A DNA stretch of 64,000 nucleotides from Metaphire vulgaris (GCA_018105865.1 CM030835.1:1319316-1383315); one strand, 5' to 3'. Counted from the stretch's first letter, positions 13,381-23,770 are shown. Numbers and translations: made by a program. Notes: a model not told the origin generated them from the sequence alone.

Positions 13381-15618
13381 TAGGATTATTTTGAGTTGGT
13401 GACTGAAGGTGTTGGTCTTGTGACATATATTTTAAATTTCCATTAATTTTAAGATTGTTTGACACTATTGAAAAACTGAACCAGTCTTACAGTTGTATTG
13501 AGTTTCATTGCAGTTCTTTTGGAAGATGCAGCTGGTATCTAAGCTGTTTTATTTTATTTACTTACTATTTGCCTATATGTAATATCTTAGGAAATTCCAG
13601 ACTTGTAATGTACAGTTTTATTTTCATAATAGGTATTTTTTTGTGGTGCTTTCTGCCATGGTCATTGTTGATATGGGAAATGGTCTGATCCTTATTCCTG
13701 TTTTACTCTCAATCGTTGGTCCAAATGCAGAGGTAGGTCCTATTTGTAAAATTTCTCTCACAAGGTTACTAATGGTATGTTTTGTACCAGTTTTAACTAG
13801 CTTGGAGCCAAGTTACGTACGGGTTAAGGGAATATTTTATTTTCTTAATTATTGGCTTTAGATAGCTGCAGTGAGTTTTTTGATATTGGTATTGATAAAG
13901 ACATGTCCTTGAAAAACTTACCTGGAAGTGAAAAGACGTAAGTAAATTTAGAAATCAGGAGAATGTGGGTAGACCGTTAATTTTTACAGTGCAGTAAGAA
14001 ATTATTCCCAAAGTAAAGGCTACTTGTCTGAACGCTGTTAGAATCTAAATCAGTTTCACAATGGTTGTTTGATACAAGCGTCTGCCTTATAATGAGGAAA
14101 CGAGGATTACGTTTCTTGTGTCTTTAGGTCATTCCAGCTGGTGATGCCGAGCAGCTATCTCCACCATCTCCCAAGTCACCGCCCAGGAGAACCCATGCCG
14201 ATGCTGATAAACATGAACGACAAAACAGGGATAAAATAGTCCTTCCTCGAATGGCTCCAATAGATCAACTCTCTACGATAACAGAAGAAAGTTCCCAGTG
14301 CAGTTCTGTTATTTCTGTCGACGTTGTTCCCGAAGTGGTGATCACGACGTCGACGCGAGGCCACAGTCCGACTGTTCCCCCGACAACTGCCTCTTTCATT
14401 TCGAGAACGGGAAGACGAGATGGCAGAGAATCTTGTTCCGGCCAAGGCCACTGCTGTTCCTGCAACAGGATGAGGGTAAGAACAAAGTCATCTTTACTCG
14501 TTAATAAAAAGCAGAGTGAATGGCCTTTGCAGTTACATTTGTATAGCTTTGTTGTGATGAGGGACTTTGGGAATGGTGAGTCAGCGGATATAAACCACTC
14601 TATGAATAGAAACCGCTTCCGTTCAATGCGTCGACGATCCATTGGTGTGTACAAGCGAGTGCTGTTTGGCTGAAAGGCAGAGAAAATTTGTTCCCTTGCA
14701 TAATACACACCCAGACTTTTAAGCAAATTTTTCTGAAATGTGTGTATTATATTCGAGATAATACGGTACATGAAGCAATGTTTTCTATAAGTCAGTATTT
14801 TTGCCTGTGCAGATGTGTGAGCAAAATCAGTTTATGGTGTACTATTCCCTACAGTTTTTACAAGTAGACAAATAATTGGTTTTAAGTCATTAGTTTAATA
14901 ATGATGCTGCTTTTGCAGAATTTGAATAATTAGGTGAAGTTTTGTGTTTACAGTCAAATAGTCGTCCGGTTTCGGAGTCCACTTCAATTCCTTCCGGTCA
15001 ACAGGTGACCAAAATTGTTGCCACAACGCGGGTCAAAGTCGAAGTACACACACCCAGTCCTGGTAAAATAAGATATATCGTAGATTACTAAAAATAGATT
15101 ACTAAACAATTTTTTATGCTATTTTATATCTGATGCTTTCCATGTTGAGAATATATAATATATAATGGATTCATATGCAGTTAATGACTGCAGGCACCTA
15201 GTCATAAGCTACTGAATTGATTCCTTTGAATAGGATTAGGTGATGGTCTTTTCACATCCTTCTTGTTGGCAATGTAAAAATTTGCAGGTATTTGCCAGGA
15301 TGCAATAATACACCTCATTGAAAGGATTTGATATTGAATATAATAATAACTGGTGAACGTTTCAAATTCCAGTTAGCCAAGAGCACTTTATATTTTAAAT
15401 TTTATTATTATAATTGATCTTATTTTATATTTGTTAGTCTGACGAAGATATCAAATTATATGGCTCGACTTGTTTCTCATTTATTTATGGAAATGCGGTT
15501 GATTTCTTTAGGGGTTACCGCTTATTTGCCCGAGTACAAAAGTAAAAAGAGGAAACGACACGATTCATCTAACACAACTGTGATTACAGGTTTTGACTCG
15601 AGCAGCAGTGACTCCTAA
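66..15618 (+). CDS. ptc: Patched (Hedgehog receptor), 3' part of gene, 20 exons
   Basis: Patched is a 12-span membrane protein of the RND/sterol-sensing-domain family that represses Smoothened and is inactivated by Hedgehog. Coding exons read by eye, all GT-AG: 66-213, 600-740, 1008-1166, 3123-3218, 4209-4334, 5107-5225, 5805-5991 (or 5929), 6713-6885, 7174-7347, 8385-8529, 9295-9440, 9696-9874, 10247-10335, 10975-11166, 11449-11586, 12253-12395, 13633-13732, 14128-14475, 14954-15062, 15512-15618. Together they give about 985 codons; the N-terminus, TM1 and most of loop 1 are outside the window. Landmarks are [18 protein letters not shown] (SSD), GLGVNDVF (TM4), [50 protein letters not shown] and [12 protein letters not shown]. 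Oddities: an apparent +1 frameshift in exon 12, a phase conflict between exons 7 and 8, and TM4 D>N and TM10 E>Q. Family assignment is near certain; paralogue status is not. Confidence 0.96.
600..740 (+). CDS. ptc: patched exon 2: loop 1 end and start of TM2
   Basis: 47 codons, phase 0 on both sides; acceptor tgttcacag, donor atg|gtatgt. It reads [10 protein letters not shown] then [19 protein letters not shown] and GYVFM, matching the segment leading into the sterol-sensing domain. Confidence 0.92.
1008..1166 (+). CDS. ptc: patched exon 3: SSD TM2-TM3
   Basis: 53 codons in phase 0; acceptor gtacag, donor cag|gtaggt. It holds [20 protein letters not shown], the most conserved stretch of the sterol-sensing domain, and ends NASSTQ. 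Confidence 0.95.
1786..1818. repeat. GGA/GGT-rich microsatellite
   Basis: Imperfect GGA triplets in a patched intron. Confidence 0.85.
2476..2768 (-). mobile_element. tRNA-derived SINE (minus strand)
   Basis: On the minus strand it begins with a tRNA-like head: GTGGAGCAGTGGTTAGCGC (A box region) and GTGGTTCAACTCCCGGCC (B box, GGTTCRANTCC) about 30 nt later, followed by a roughly 200-bp unrelated body. It lies in the patched intron between exons 3 and 4. Confidence 0.7.
3123..3218 (+). CDS. ptc: patched exon 4: SSD TM4
   Basis: 32 codons in phase 0, ending cga|gtaaga. It reads [20 protein letters not shown]. The family usually has GxGVD at the TM4 charge site; here the codon is AAT (Asn), followed by GAT (Asp). 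Confidence 0.94.
3584..3632. repeat. GTAT / TA microsatellite
   Basis: GTAT tetramers pass into a TA run within a patched intron. Confidence 0.95.
4209..4334 (+). CDS. ptc: patched exon 5: SSD TM5
   Basis: 42 codons in phase 0. [18 protein letters not shown] then [19 protein letters not shown] is nearly invariant in Patched and Patched-related proteins. Confidence 0.95.
5107..5225 (+). CDS. ptc: patched exon 6: SSD TM6 and cytoplasmic start
   Basis: 119 nt, leaving two bases (cg). It reads [19 protein letters not shown] then DLFCCFKR, the usual membrane exit of the first half. Confidence 0.94.
5611..5695. mobile_element. TA-flanked 81-bp foldback mini-element, copy 1
   Basis: CAGGGTGGCGC... 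pairs with ...GCGCCACCCTG, giving a near-complete hairpin bounded by TA. The core contains AAATGCAAACCTAAATGTGAC. TA duplication and CAGGG ends suggest a Tc1/mariner-type MITE. It sits in a patched intron. Confidence 0.8.
5805..5991 (+). CDS. ptc: patched exon 7: middle cytoplasmic loop, part 1
   Basis: The first base t completes the split Arg codon. It is Ser/Arg/His-rich and variable, as this loop usually is. The strong donor tcg|gtatgg (end 5991) leaves phase 0, which does not fit the next exon; a weaker donor gacg|gtagtc (end 5929) leaves one base and fits. Either the shorter exon is used or a small exon lies in 5992-6712. Confidence 0.7.
6713..6885 (+). CDS. ptc: patched exon 8: middle cytoplasmic loop, part 2
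   Basis: Only one frame is open and it needs two leading bases. After a Ser-rich stretch it reads [18 protein letters not shown], matching the W-S-FA--Y-P helix preceding TM7. Confidence 0.88.
7174..7347 (+). CDS. ptc: patched exon 9: TM7 and start of extracellular loop 2
   Basis: 58 codons in phase 0; acceptor ctttgtag, donor cag|gtagaa. TM7 is followed by [20 protein letters not shown], the classic Patched loop 2 opening. Confidence 0.95.
8205..8298. repeat. TG then TA dinucleotide microsatellite
   Basis: A short TG run continues into a long TA run upstream of patched exon 10. Confidence 0.97.
8385..8529 (+). CDS. ptc: patched exon 10: extracellular loop 2
   Basis: Acceptor aatttcag, leaves one base before gtaaga. 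[14 protein letters not shown] and [14 protein letters not shown] match the loop 2 helix and W-L--FR-WL motif. It follows about 90 bp downstream of a TG/TA microsatellite. Confidence 0.92.
9021..9102. mobile_element. TA-flanked foldback mini-element, copy 2
   Basis: Same element as at 5611 but with the core in the opposite orientation (GTCACATTTAGGTTTGCATT). TA on both sides; in a patched intron. Confidence 0.8.
9295..9440 (+). CDS. ptc: patched exon 11: extracellular loop 2
   Basis: Two leading bases complete a Glu codon. It reads [13 protein letters not shown] then [11 protein letters not shown] and ends NKKR before gtcagt. It matches the L-YKLL-QTG segment of Patched. Confidence 0.92.
9696..9874 (+). 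CDS. ptc: patched exon 12: extracellular loop 2, with apparent frameshift
   Basis: It reads [20 protein letters not shown] and then [10 protein letters not shown] with a TGA stop at 9843. One base too many at 9840-9842 explains this: dropping it continues [14 protein letters not shown] to donor aaa|gtaaca with one base left, which joins exon 13 in frame ([12 protein letters not shown]). Vertebrate Patched has EWVHDK here. Read error, null allele or real lesion cannot be told apart. Confidence 0.85.
10247..10335 (+). CDS. ptc: patched exon 13: end of loop 2
   Basis: Two leading bases, phase 0 at the end. [18 protein letters not shown] matches the Y/FAQ-PFYL-GL segment preceding TM8. Confidence 0.92.
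10975..11166 (+). CDS. ptc: patched exon 14: TM8-TM9
   Basis: 64 codons in phase 0. [20 protein letters not shown] is the diagnostic P-G--F-YWEQY motif, followed by a long hydrophobic span ending [10 protein letters not shown]. Confidence 0.95.
11449..11586 (+). CDS. ptc: patched exon 15: TM9-TM10
   Basis: 46 codons in phase 0. It reads [20 protein letters not shown] then [11 protein letters not shown]. Vertebrate Patched has VGIGVEF at the TM10 charge site; here the residue is Gln (caa). Confidence 0.94.
12253..12395 (+). CDS. ptc: patched exon 16: TM11
   Basis: Acceptor gcaaaag, leaves two bases before gtgagt. [20 protein letters not shown] and a V-ML--SEF-FI end match the family. Confidence 0.94.
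13298..13381. repeat. GAT then AAT triplet microsatellite
   Basis: About 12 GAT units change abruptly into AAT units in a patched intron. Confidence 0.97.
13633..13732 (+). CDS. ptc: patched exon 17: TM12
   Basis: One leading base completes Lys. [20 protein letters not shown] then [10 protein letters not shown] matches the last membrane segment and the LLS-G-P exit. Confidence 0.94.
14128..14475 (+). CDS. ptc: patched exon 18: cytoplasmic C-tail
   Basis: 116 codons in phase 0, rich in Ser, Pro, Arg. [12 protein letters not shown] is followed by [19 protein letters not shown], resembling the TITEE stretch of insect Ptc as I recall it. No PPxY motif is visible in this exon. It ends in a Cys cluster (CCSC). 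Confidence 0.88.
14954..15062 (+). CDS. ptc: patched exon 19: C-tail
   Basis: Acceptor gtttacag, one base left before gtaaaa. [19 protein letters not shown] resembles the end of insect Ptc (TKVTAT..IKVEL..PG), supporting a protostome source. Confidence 0.88.
15512..15618 (+). CDS. ptc: patched exon 20: proximal last coding exon
   Basis: Acceptor tttctttag; two leading bases complete Gly. It reads [20 protein letters not shown] and ends in DSSSSDS with stop taa at 15616-15618. The basic run KSKKRKR resembles a nuclear-localisation or membrane-proximal basic patch. Confidence 0.75.
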
Positions 15619-16595
15619 TGCAGATGGAAACTAATCATTGAGTTGGTAAATCTCAGTCTCTGTGGTTATGTGTCATTAGCAATTTTGTGAAAGTTTTCAT
15701 TCTTGAATGTGCTATAACAACGAATACTCTCAGCCCATTGAAAACTGAATTTCTTCTTGTTGGAATGCCATGCCCTCTCACTATATTTAATGGCATAAAT
15801 TCTATTAAATTTGATAAACACCCTAGTTTATCAAAGTCAGTCCATCTGCAGCACTGGTGCGTTATTTGATGGAACTGTCGTTTAATGGTCATGTTCATCA
15901 TTTGTAAATTAGAGATTTTGCTGGCTCGTCTATAGAACTGATTGCATTCAGATCTAGTCTTAAAGCTTGTCTCTTGCAGCTGCTAGCTTTTCCTACATAC
16001 CCTGTTTTGGAGTTCCCAAGCTGAACTCTGGAAATGACCTGATATTTTGAGATGGGGTTTAGAGCTCCATCAACTGATACCGTTAAGTGTTAGACTTGAT
16101 GCTATTGAAATTTATAATTGTTATTATTACTGCCATAATTTTTCTCATATGTATACACATTCACATATAATATGCACCCTCATAAAATTAGATAAGACAT
16201 TAGTAACGTGACAGATGTTTATTGATTATGTAGCAGAATGGGCTATTTTTGGTTTGCAAAGAAATTGTACCATGGGTGAATTATGCCTGAAGATTGCCAA
16301 TTTACTCCCAGTATTGTAATTTTTTAAGTTCCTTTTCCTCAAAACTTCTTGTTCATTATATTTTGGTTTTGCCTAAGTTTTACTTTACAAGAAGAAGAAG
16401 AAATCATGTGACTAATTAATTTCCCTGAATTTCAAAATTAAGTGTTTTGAAATGGTTAAGTTAAGAATGTTGAATGTACTTGTTCAATAGATTTGAACCC
16501 AAAGTCTGAATGTCTGAACGCTTATGTTGTGTTAGTTATGATTACTGGTTGTTGTCTTTGTGAAACTTACTTGTGCTTCTTGTGTTTTTCTGCAG

Positions 16596-16639
16596 ATGAA
16601 CAAGTACCTCAGTTTGGGAAGCTTACAGTAAAAGCTTGA
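16596..16639 (+). CDS. ptc: alternative distal last coding exon of patched
   Basis: A strong acceptor (gtgtttttctgcag) is followed by two bases that fit the phase left by exon 19, then 13 codons (EQVPQFGKLTVKA) and tga. AATAAA follows 72 bp later. It could replace exon 20, or be 3' UTR spliced downstream of it. Confidence 0.5.
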
Positions 16640-16710
16640 CTGGTGCTATAAACTGTGCATGAAGCTGTACAGATCACATGTATAATGTTCTATTTATGAA
16701 TTGACTGTTT

Positions 16711-16716
16711 AATAAA
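16711..16716 (+). terminator. polyadenylation signal AATAAA, patched
   Basis: AATAAA lies about 1.1 kb after the exon 20 stop and 72 bp after the distal exon stop. A second AATAAA at 18050-18055 could serve a longer transcript. Confidence 0.55.
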
Positions 16717-18239
16717 TGAGTTATAAATGTGATTGTCAGTGCATGCATGTAGATTCACATTTAGGTGTATGTATGTACAGCAGACTGCTGCAGTCGTTCT
16801 TGATGCTAAATTTAGTGTTTTCTTTGTGAACATTATACGGTTGACGAAGTTGAAACAATCAACTGCAAAAGTGATTGTCTTGTCATTGTGACATTAGTTA
16901 CAAAATTATTGGCACCAGCTAAATTCAGACCTGGTAATGTTTGGAAATAGCTTTGTGGACATCCAGTAATTCCATTCTGTTAGTTGCTGTCAACCAAAGC
17001 ATTCTTTATCATCAGAATGCTTTGGTTCTGAACATATTTTTGGGAATGTATCTGCCCGTTTGGAAATATTGGGATACATTCATGTCAGCCATACGTTGAC
17101 ATTCGTTTTTATGGCAAGCTGTTGATTTTGAATCCATCACTCGTACAGCAAGCTATAGTAACTAGCAATACAAGTATATGATGTTGGCCTTTAATCTTTC
17201 ATTCAAGTGATGCATTTGATCGCTGGTTCGATCATGTGACCCATTAGATCGCCAATAGCTGTTGCTCTTGCATAAAAGCTTCTAGAAAGAGCTTCTCATA
17301 GCTAAACTGTAGTCCAAAAGAAAAAACGTTCACTTGATGTTTGATAATAGTTTTACATTTGCATAATCTGTTCAAGTTGCTCCTTATTGAATGAAATGTG
17401 TAAAAAGTGCCTCAATATGCTGATGTTGGCATTTACTGTCTGATCTGACCCATAGGTACAGTATCTGAATGATAGGGTTTGTCAGAATGTGTCAGTTAAA
17501 ATTCAGAACTGCCGTGATATTTTATTCACTGTACTTTGATTTCAAAAAGACAGCAATGAATTCAAAATTAATTTTCCTTTTGTAATTGTTAATTTGCCAT
17601 TAATTTTTGAACAAGTCTTATAAGTTTGTACTTTCGAGAGGACGTTTTAATACGAAGCCAAAGTTTGCCGAGCAATTAAACTTAATTGTAACTATTTGGA
17701 TTATTGTGGCTTGAGTGTAGCTGGTGATAGTTCATCTATTTAATTGGTTGGTTAAGTAAACCAAAGAAGACAAGTTGCATAGGATATTTATTTACCTCAT
17801 TTCTTGTTTGGTGAATTTATTGCAGACTTTGTTAATGCATTGGTTGAGTTGTTTATTTTTCTACTTTAAAATGTGACTTCACTGTTTGACGTGTAAGGTT
17901 TTTGTGTATAATATGTAATGTACAGTAGAATCCGGATATATCGAAGTATTGATCACGGTCCCTTGGACTTCGATATAGCGGGATTCTTCTGTATGTGTAT
18001 ATACTTGCAATATATTCTATGTTTGTATAACGGTCAATTTAGTGTTGAAAATAAACACATTAACTTGAATTCAAATGATGTCTCTGAATGTCCTTGCATA
18101 TTTTTATTTAACCAACGCTATGAATTTCAGTATGTGAAATATGCACAAAATTTAGAACGTCTACAAATGTACTGGGATCATTTTATGTCACTCACTGCCT
18201 CAATCACATCAAATGTTGAAAAATAAAATTCGTTTCAAT

Positions 18240-18323
18240 GCAGGCGCTCAGGCATGAAAGTGTGCCGCTCAGGCACTATACTTTTTCGTGCACACTCAAC
18301 AAAATTTAGAGGGAACCATTGGT
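18240..18323. repeat. left flanking direct repeat (about 80 bp)
   Basis: CTCAGGCATGAAAGTGTGCC to AAAATTTAGAGGGAACCATT; nearly identical to 19488-19567 on the far side of the tandem triplication. Confidence 0.85.
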
Positions 18324-18328
18324 TTATT

Positions 18329-19341
18329 GGTCCAGATTCCTTGTAGGCATCAACGGGACTTCAATCGGTGCAAATATGAAATCTCTATGACACCACAAAT
18401 TTTCGCTCAAATTTGAAAAAAAAAAACCTGGAATCCATGAAATATTTTCGGGCGACCCAAAAATTCATGTCGATATTTCACCCAAATTTCTATTTAGAAC
18501 CTTCAAACACCTTGCAGTGATGTCAGTGGACTAGAAAAATCCGTCACTTTCCACCCTATTAATGTGTCTATATTGCAAAATATAATATAATGGTGGCTAT
18601 ATACATTGCATAGATGTTTAACCCCTTAAAGCAGTCAGACACCTGATAGATATCCAAAATGCGGGTCCAGATTCCTTGTAGGCATCGACTGGGCTTCAAT
18701 CGGTGCAAATATGAAATCCCTACGATACCGCAAATTTTCGCTCAAATTTCGAAAAAAAACCCTGGACTATAGTCCATGAAAAATTTTCCGGCGACCCAAA
18801 AATTCATGTCGATATTTCACCCAAATTTCTATTTAGAACCTTCAAACACCTTGCAGTGATGTCAGTGGAGTAGAAAAATCCGTCACTTTCCACCCTATTA
18901 ATGTGTCTATATTGCAAAATATAATAATGGTGGCTATACATTGTATAGATTTTTAACCCTTTAAGAAAGTCAGACACCTGATAGATATCCAAAATGCGGG
19001 TCCAGATTCCTTGTAGGCATCGACTGGGCTTCAATCGGTGCAAATATGAAAGCCCTACGACACCACAAATTTTCGCTCAAATTTCGAAAAAAACCCTGGA
19101 CTATATATAGTCCATGAAAAATTTTCCGGCGACCCAAAAATTCATGTCGATATTTCACCCAAATTTCTATTTAGAACCTTCAAACACCTTGCAGTGATGT
19201 CAGTGGAGTAGAAAAATCCGTCACTTTCCACCCTATTAATTTGTCTATAATATTGAAAAATATAATAATGGTGGCTATACATTTTATAGATTTTCAAACC
19301 TTTAAAGCAGTCAGATATCTGATAGATATCCAAAATGCGGG
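18329..19341. repeat. three tandem copies of a 335-341 bp unit
   Basis: Each copy starts GGTCCAGATTCCTTGTAGGC and ends in CAGACACCTGATAGATATCC or a close variant. Starts are at 18329, 18664, 18999 and a stub at 19340, so periods are 335, 335 and 341. No conserved reading frame. Confidence 0.92.
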
Positions 19342-19349
19342 TCCAGATC

Positions 19350-19567
19350 AATGTTCCTCTAAGCAATTGCCTCATGACAAGAAAAACGCCGCCGCAGCAA
19401 TTTCCAGCCGCCGTGCAGTGAATTTGAGTTTCAAATAACACTGATTTTGTTGTGTTTTGTCTTGGGTGACATCTGTGAAACAATCCAGGTGCTCAGGCAT
19501 GAAAGTGTGCCGCTCAGGCACTATACTTTTCCACGCACACTCAACAAAATTTAGAGGGAACATTGCT
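19350..19567. mobile_element. hAT-like mini-element with 15-bp inverted ends
   Basis: Ends are CAATGTTCCTCTAA and TTAGAGGGAACATTG, an inverted pair typical of hAT MITEs. No convincing 8-bp duplication. Its right part is the same sequence as 18240-18323. Confidence 0.55.
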
Positions 19568-20439
19568 TGGATGATATTTAAAGTAAGGAGTCTTGAGGTT
19601 CTGCTTGAATAGTGCACTGGGTTTGCTTTCGTAACACTATCGGGTTCCAAATGAAAATTCGTGAAACAAGTGCTTTTTCAATAGATTTTATACAGTTGCC
19701 CAATGCGGTTGTATTACCCAACAATGACCACAATGCACAGTTGTTTACTAATACATGTTAAAAGATACTTATTTTTCATAAAATAAAAAAGCATCAGAGT
19801 AGAAAACGCTTTTAAAATGCTGTACCAAAAATGACCTTTGAAAAGACCAACAGACAATCATTGTGCAATCATTCAATGTGTGTTCATACTCTCGAGCAGT
19901 GGTAAGTGGAAGAGTAGTAGCATTGAATGTCTAAAAATCAAATTTTTAACCCCCCTAGGGGTAGTCTTTTACCAGCAGAGGTTAGACCACTGAACTCCCA
20001 AGATTGAACAAAGCTCAAGCCAAACACTTTGTTTGTGGTCAAGTAGCACAAATATACAGAAGCATTTTTCACACCACAAGTGTCCTAATGATGGTATGCC
20101 AGCTACCAGAGATAATCCAGAACTACCAAACTAGCAACTAAAGTTGATATCTTCAAAAACAAGTACTGTACAAACCGTAAGTAATGCATCGCTTTGCTGT
20201 TGTGTTTAAATGTAAAAAGCAATATGTCATAACACTCGTGCACGAAAACGCAAGGCAGATTTGGCTTGAAACCTGGTAAGAAACTCGCCTCAAAATATCA
20301 AATCCAAAGTTGTAAAGTATAAACTAAACAAGAAATATCAAGTTTGAACGCCTTGGCAAAATTCGAAGCATCCCATCAATATTTCAACTATTGGGGAAAC
20401 CTTAACAATCATACGGCTTCACTAATTCTTTACAAACAG

Positions 20440-20645
20440 CAGTGGTGTTGTAGCCAGGGTTACGGAATAGTGGTGTGGCGGGGAGTACATAGACATTTTC
20501 CGGTGAAAAAGTATCTGAAAAGCCAAAAATTCTCTTTGATGATGCTACCTAACGCCTCCAAAATTTCTCAACGGTTCTGCACAAATACCACAATCGGTCC
20601 CAGCCAGAATAGGGGCGGGCGGGCCTCACAGTGGCTACACCAATG
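20440..20645. mobile_element. 206-bp hAT-like MITE with perfect 8-bp duplication
   Basis: Begins CAGTGGTGTTGTAGCCA and ends TGGCTACACCAATG (inverted). Flanked on both sides by ACAAACAG (20432-20439 and 20646-20653). Confidence 0.85.
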
Positions 20646-20699
20646 ACAAACAGAATTCAGACCAATCAACGAATTGTGATTCTCATAAATTTCAAGATC

Positions 20700-20882
20700 T
20701 CATTCAATATGTCCAGAGTCTGATGCAATTGTTGCTCTAACATGATCAGCAGATTCCACCATGTTTACTAAATGTTCGCACACAGGACAAAAGTTTTGTG
20801 ACTTGCTAAGCTTTTCAAACCACAAATACAGCAGCTCTTCAAAATTAACATCTATCCCATCTTTTCTGAGTGGCTTCGGCAA
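20700..20882 (-). pseudogene. possible pogo/Tigger-type transposase helix-turn-helix scrap
   Basis: A 60-residue minus-strand frame contains VNFEELLYLWFEKLSKSQ, resembling the (D/E)EAL--WF-Q-RSKG pattern of the CENP-B/Tigger DNA-binding domain, then CPVCEHL. It ends at a stop and no catalytic DDE segment follows. Could be chance. Confidence 0.25.
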
Positions 20883-23346
20883 AGAGAAATTTAAATACTG
20901 AGGTGAGAGTGCCGGTTATATTGTCACAAGTATATACAGCACCAGTAACATCAGCAGGACTGGGACACGATCAATGCTTATTCGAAATTTTCCTTTCTGT
21001 AAACAAATACCAATTTCTCGTTTTATTTGCAAACGGTGCACGTCCCTCTAAAACATAAAGAGCTAAAAAGAATCAACACTCCTGCAATTATGATTACCGT
21101 GTAACTAAAACTGTGCAAAGCAATAATAAAGCAAAGCATGTAAGTTTTAATTTAAATTCTAATATGCTACTCGAATATGTGCACGTCAGCTGAATAACAG
21201 AAAAAACGTACAGAGAAAAAACAAAAGACTGATAGACAAACACATATGAGACAGCCAGGACACATCTGTCTACATTTAGGAGGTCTAAAAGGGTTGACGC
21301 GAAGCAATAAAATGGCACTGATGTATACCGTGCAGCAATGATGTCAATTCTTGTCCAAGTGATGAATTAATGCTACAAACTCAGCATATTTTCCATTTGG
21401 CCCATTACAGGGAAACATTTTTTGTGCAAAAATTAGCTAGCAACGAAATAGCAAAGGCCGCCAGGAAAACTGTTGTGAAGAGTATTTTTTATCGATGCGA
21501 TGACCCTTCTATGGCAACGGAATGAATGGTAATTACTTTAAATAACCAACCTACTAATAAAAAATTCACACAATGCTTATTTTAATATTCGGCTTCTGTT
21601 ACTAACCATTCAGATATTAATAGATCATGTTATATATTTCGTTTAACAATTCACAGACATGTGCATGAATGCATCGTACTATAAGAGATACTTATTTCCC
21701 ATCTTGGTGATCAATAGTGGACAATTGAAGATCATCAAACACACACACGACTACAATACATAACATTCATTTCCGTTTCAGCTCCAAATATTTTGCAGTT
21801 CTAATGCAAACAACACAATGTTGGGCTGAACACATGAAATCATTATGCCCACAACATGATAATACACATTCCATTGATCAACTACACACACTGTGCATAG
21901 AATTCTCTGCTCAAAAATGATGCTAGCCGGAAGAGGGAATCCCTCTCTTGCAATTTTGCACAGTACCAGGAAAAGTCAATTTACAAGACAGAGACAACGT
22001 CTGACAGAATTGGACAAAACTGACTCTTACTAAAAGTGTCTTTTACACCAATTAGTGAAAAATGACTCAAAATGCAAGTACAGGTATATTCCAATGGAAA
22101 TCACCTCTAATGAAGTTAGTGGACAGATTAAAAATTGTACACATAGGAAATAATCTCATGAACAAGACAATTAACATTGACTTAGAGGCACTGTAATATT
22201 TTTTTAAAATTTGAAGTTGACATTAAAAAGTGCTTACAAAAATTCTCAAGGCTGTAAAACGAAGTCAGTTATGTGTGGTTGGAATTCGATTAAGTTACAC
22301 ATAAATAAATTTGGCACTGACACTGTCATCATAGGGGCAAAGTACGAAGCACATAAATACGTGAAAGGGAAGAATATATTTCAGAATTTTGTCTATTCAC
22401 AATTTACAAAATTTTAAACATCATTCTTCATTCAAATACTTCATCAAGATCTTTCTTGATAAAATATAAAACACAAACAAAAGGAGAAAATTAAAAAATT
22501 CTATAAACACAAGGCAGATTTCAGGGCAAAAATCTATGCAACAGCATGTATTTGGTAAGTTAACAATACAGAAGCTCATTCTGTTGGAACCATGAGCATA
22601 GCCAGGAAGGGACCAGCCAAAGAAAAAAAGAAATATATTTTCACAGTAAAATAGAGAAATCAATAAAATTGTTACATGATAAAAGCCTCTGGGGTCACTC
22701 AATTAAAAACAACAGATTAGCCAACATATTGTTTCTTGCTCACAATTGAACTTTGAACTTGAAATGCAGAAACATAACCCATAAACTGCCAGATACTTTG
22801 TAACTATATGCAATGCAACCAAGCATACTCGGTTCCAGCAGTTCAAGGGTTAAGAGATTTTCCCAAAATTTCATCAGCAAACGTTTGATATTGTTCAATT
22901 ATTTCAAGACACTAGCAAAATTCTAGCTATGCCCATGGTCTGAACAAACCACTCTAAAGAAAATATTTTCTGTGCATCAAAAGAGAACGGATTACAAAGA
23001 TACATCGATAAAGATAAGAAACAGCAGCACATACGTACAATTCTTGCAACAGAAAATCATTGTCATATGTAAAATACTTGACAATATGAACTGTCAAATG
23101 CGAAGACTTAAAAAAGACACAACATAATTTTAAAAATATGGATTTCAAACAAAAATAAAACATAAATAAAATTTTAAAACAATTCTAAGCAACTGCAGAA
23201 TCACACCAACCATCATTCCAAAAACATTTGAAAGTATTTACATATGAAAGAAATAGTTTACAAAATCATAGTCAAAATTTCATGATAACGAAGACAGCAG
23301 GATTCTTCACCTCTGCAGCAGAACCTTATTTTGCAGTGTCTTTTAA

Positions 23347-23770
23347 GGGGCTGTCCATTAATTACGTTAACAGAATAGCGGGAGGGGAGGGGGTGAAAAA
23401 TTTGACAGTTGTTGACAGGTGGGGGATCAAGAGAAGTTGACATCAACAATTTCATTTTTTACAAATGATAAAAAATAGGAAATTTCATGGAATACTATTT
23501 ATTACAATGGAAAAAAGTGTGACAAGCGAAAAAACAAGGTCATCATCACCACATTATGACACTTGATGAACAAAAGAAAGGAAAATGGTCATTGCCCCAA
23601 AAATAATAATCTTCTAAACTTTTTATGGAGACCCATCACTGATCTTAGTTGGAGGGGGGGGAACAAAATTTTTTGACATAATTATAAGGGTGACTGAAAG
23701 TTGACAGTTGTTGACAAGCGGGGGGTCAAAAATTGCCCCAAAATTGTTGACATAATTAATGGACAGTCCC
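23347..23770. mobile_element. 424-bp Harbinger-like mini-element
   Basis: Ends GGGGCTGTCCATTAATTACG and (inverted) GGGACTGTCCATTAATTATG, flanked by TAA on both sides, as expected for the 3-bp duplication of PIF/Harbinger. The interior repeats TTGACAGTTGTTGACA near both ends. Confidence 0.7.

Larger units (their letters stand above)
15619..18239. other. patched 3' UTR / downstream non-coding
   Basis: AT-rich sequence without open frames apart from the candidate distal exon at 16596-16639. AATAAA motifs occur at 16711 and 18050. I see no gene. Confidence 0.6.

Noticed and set aside
20344..20646. 100-codon open frame
   Set aside because: Mostly the interior of the MITE at 20440-20645.
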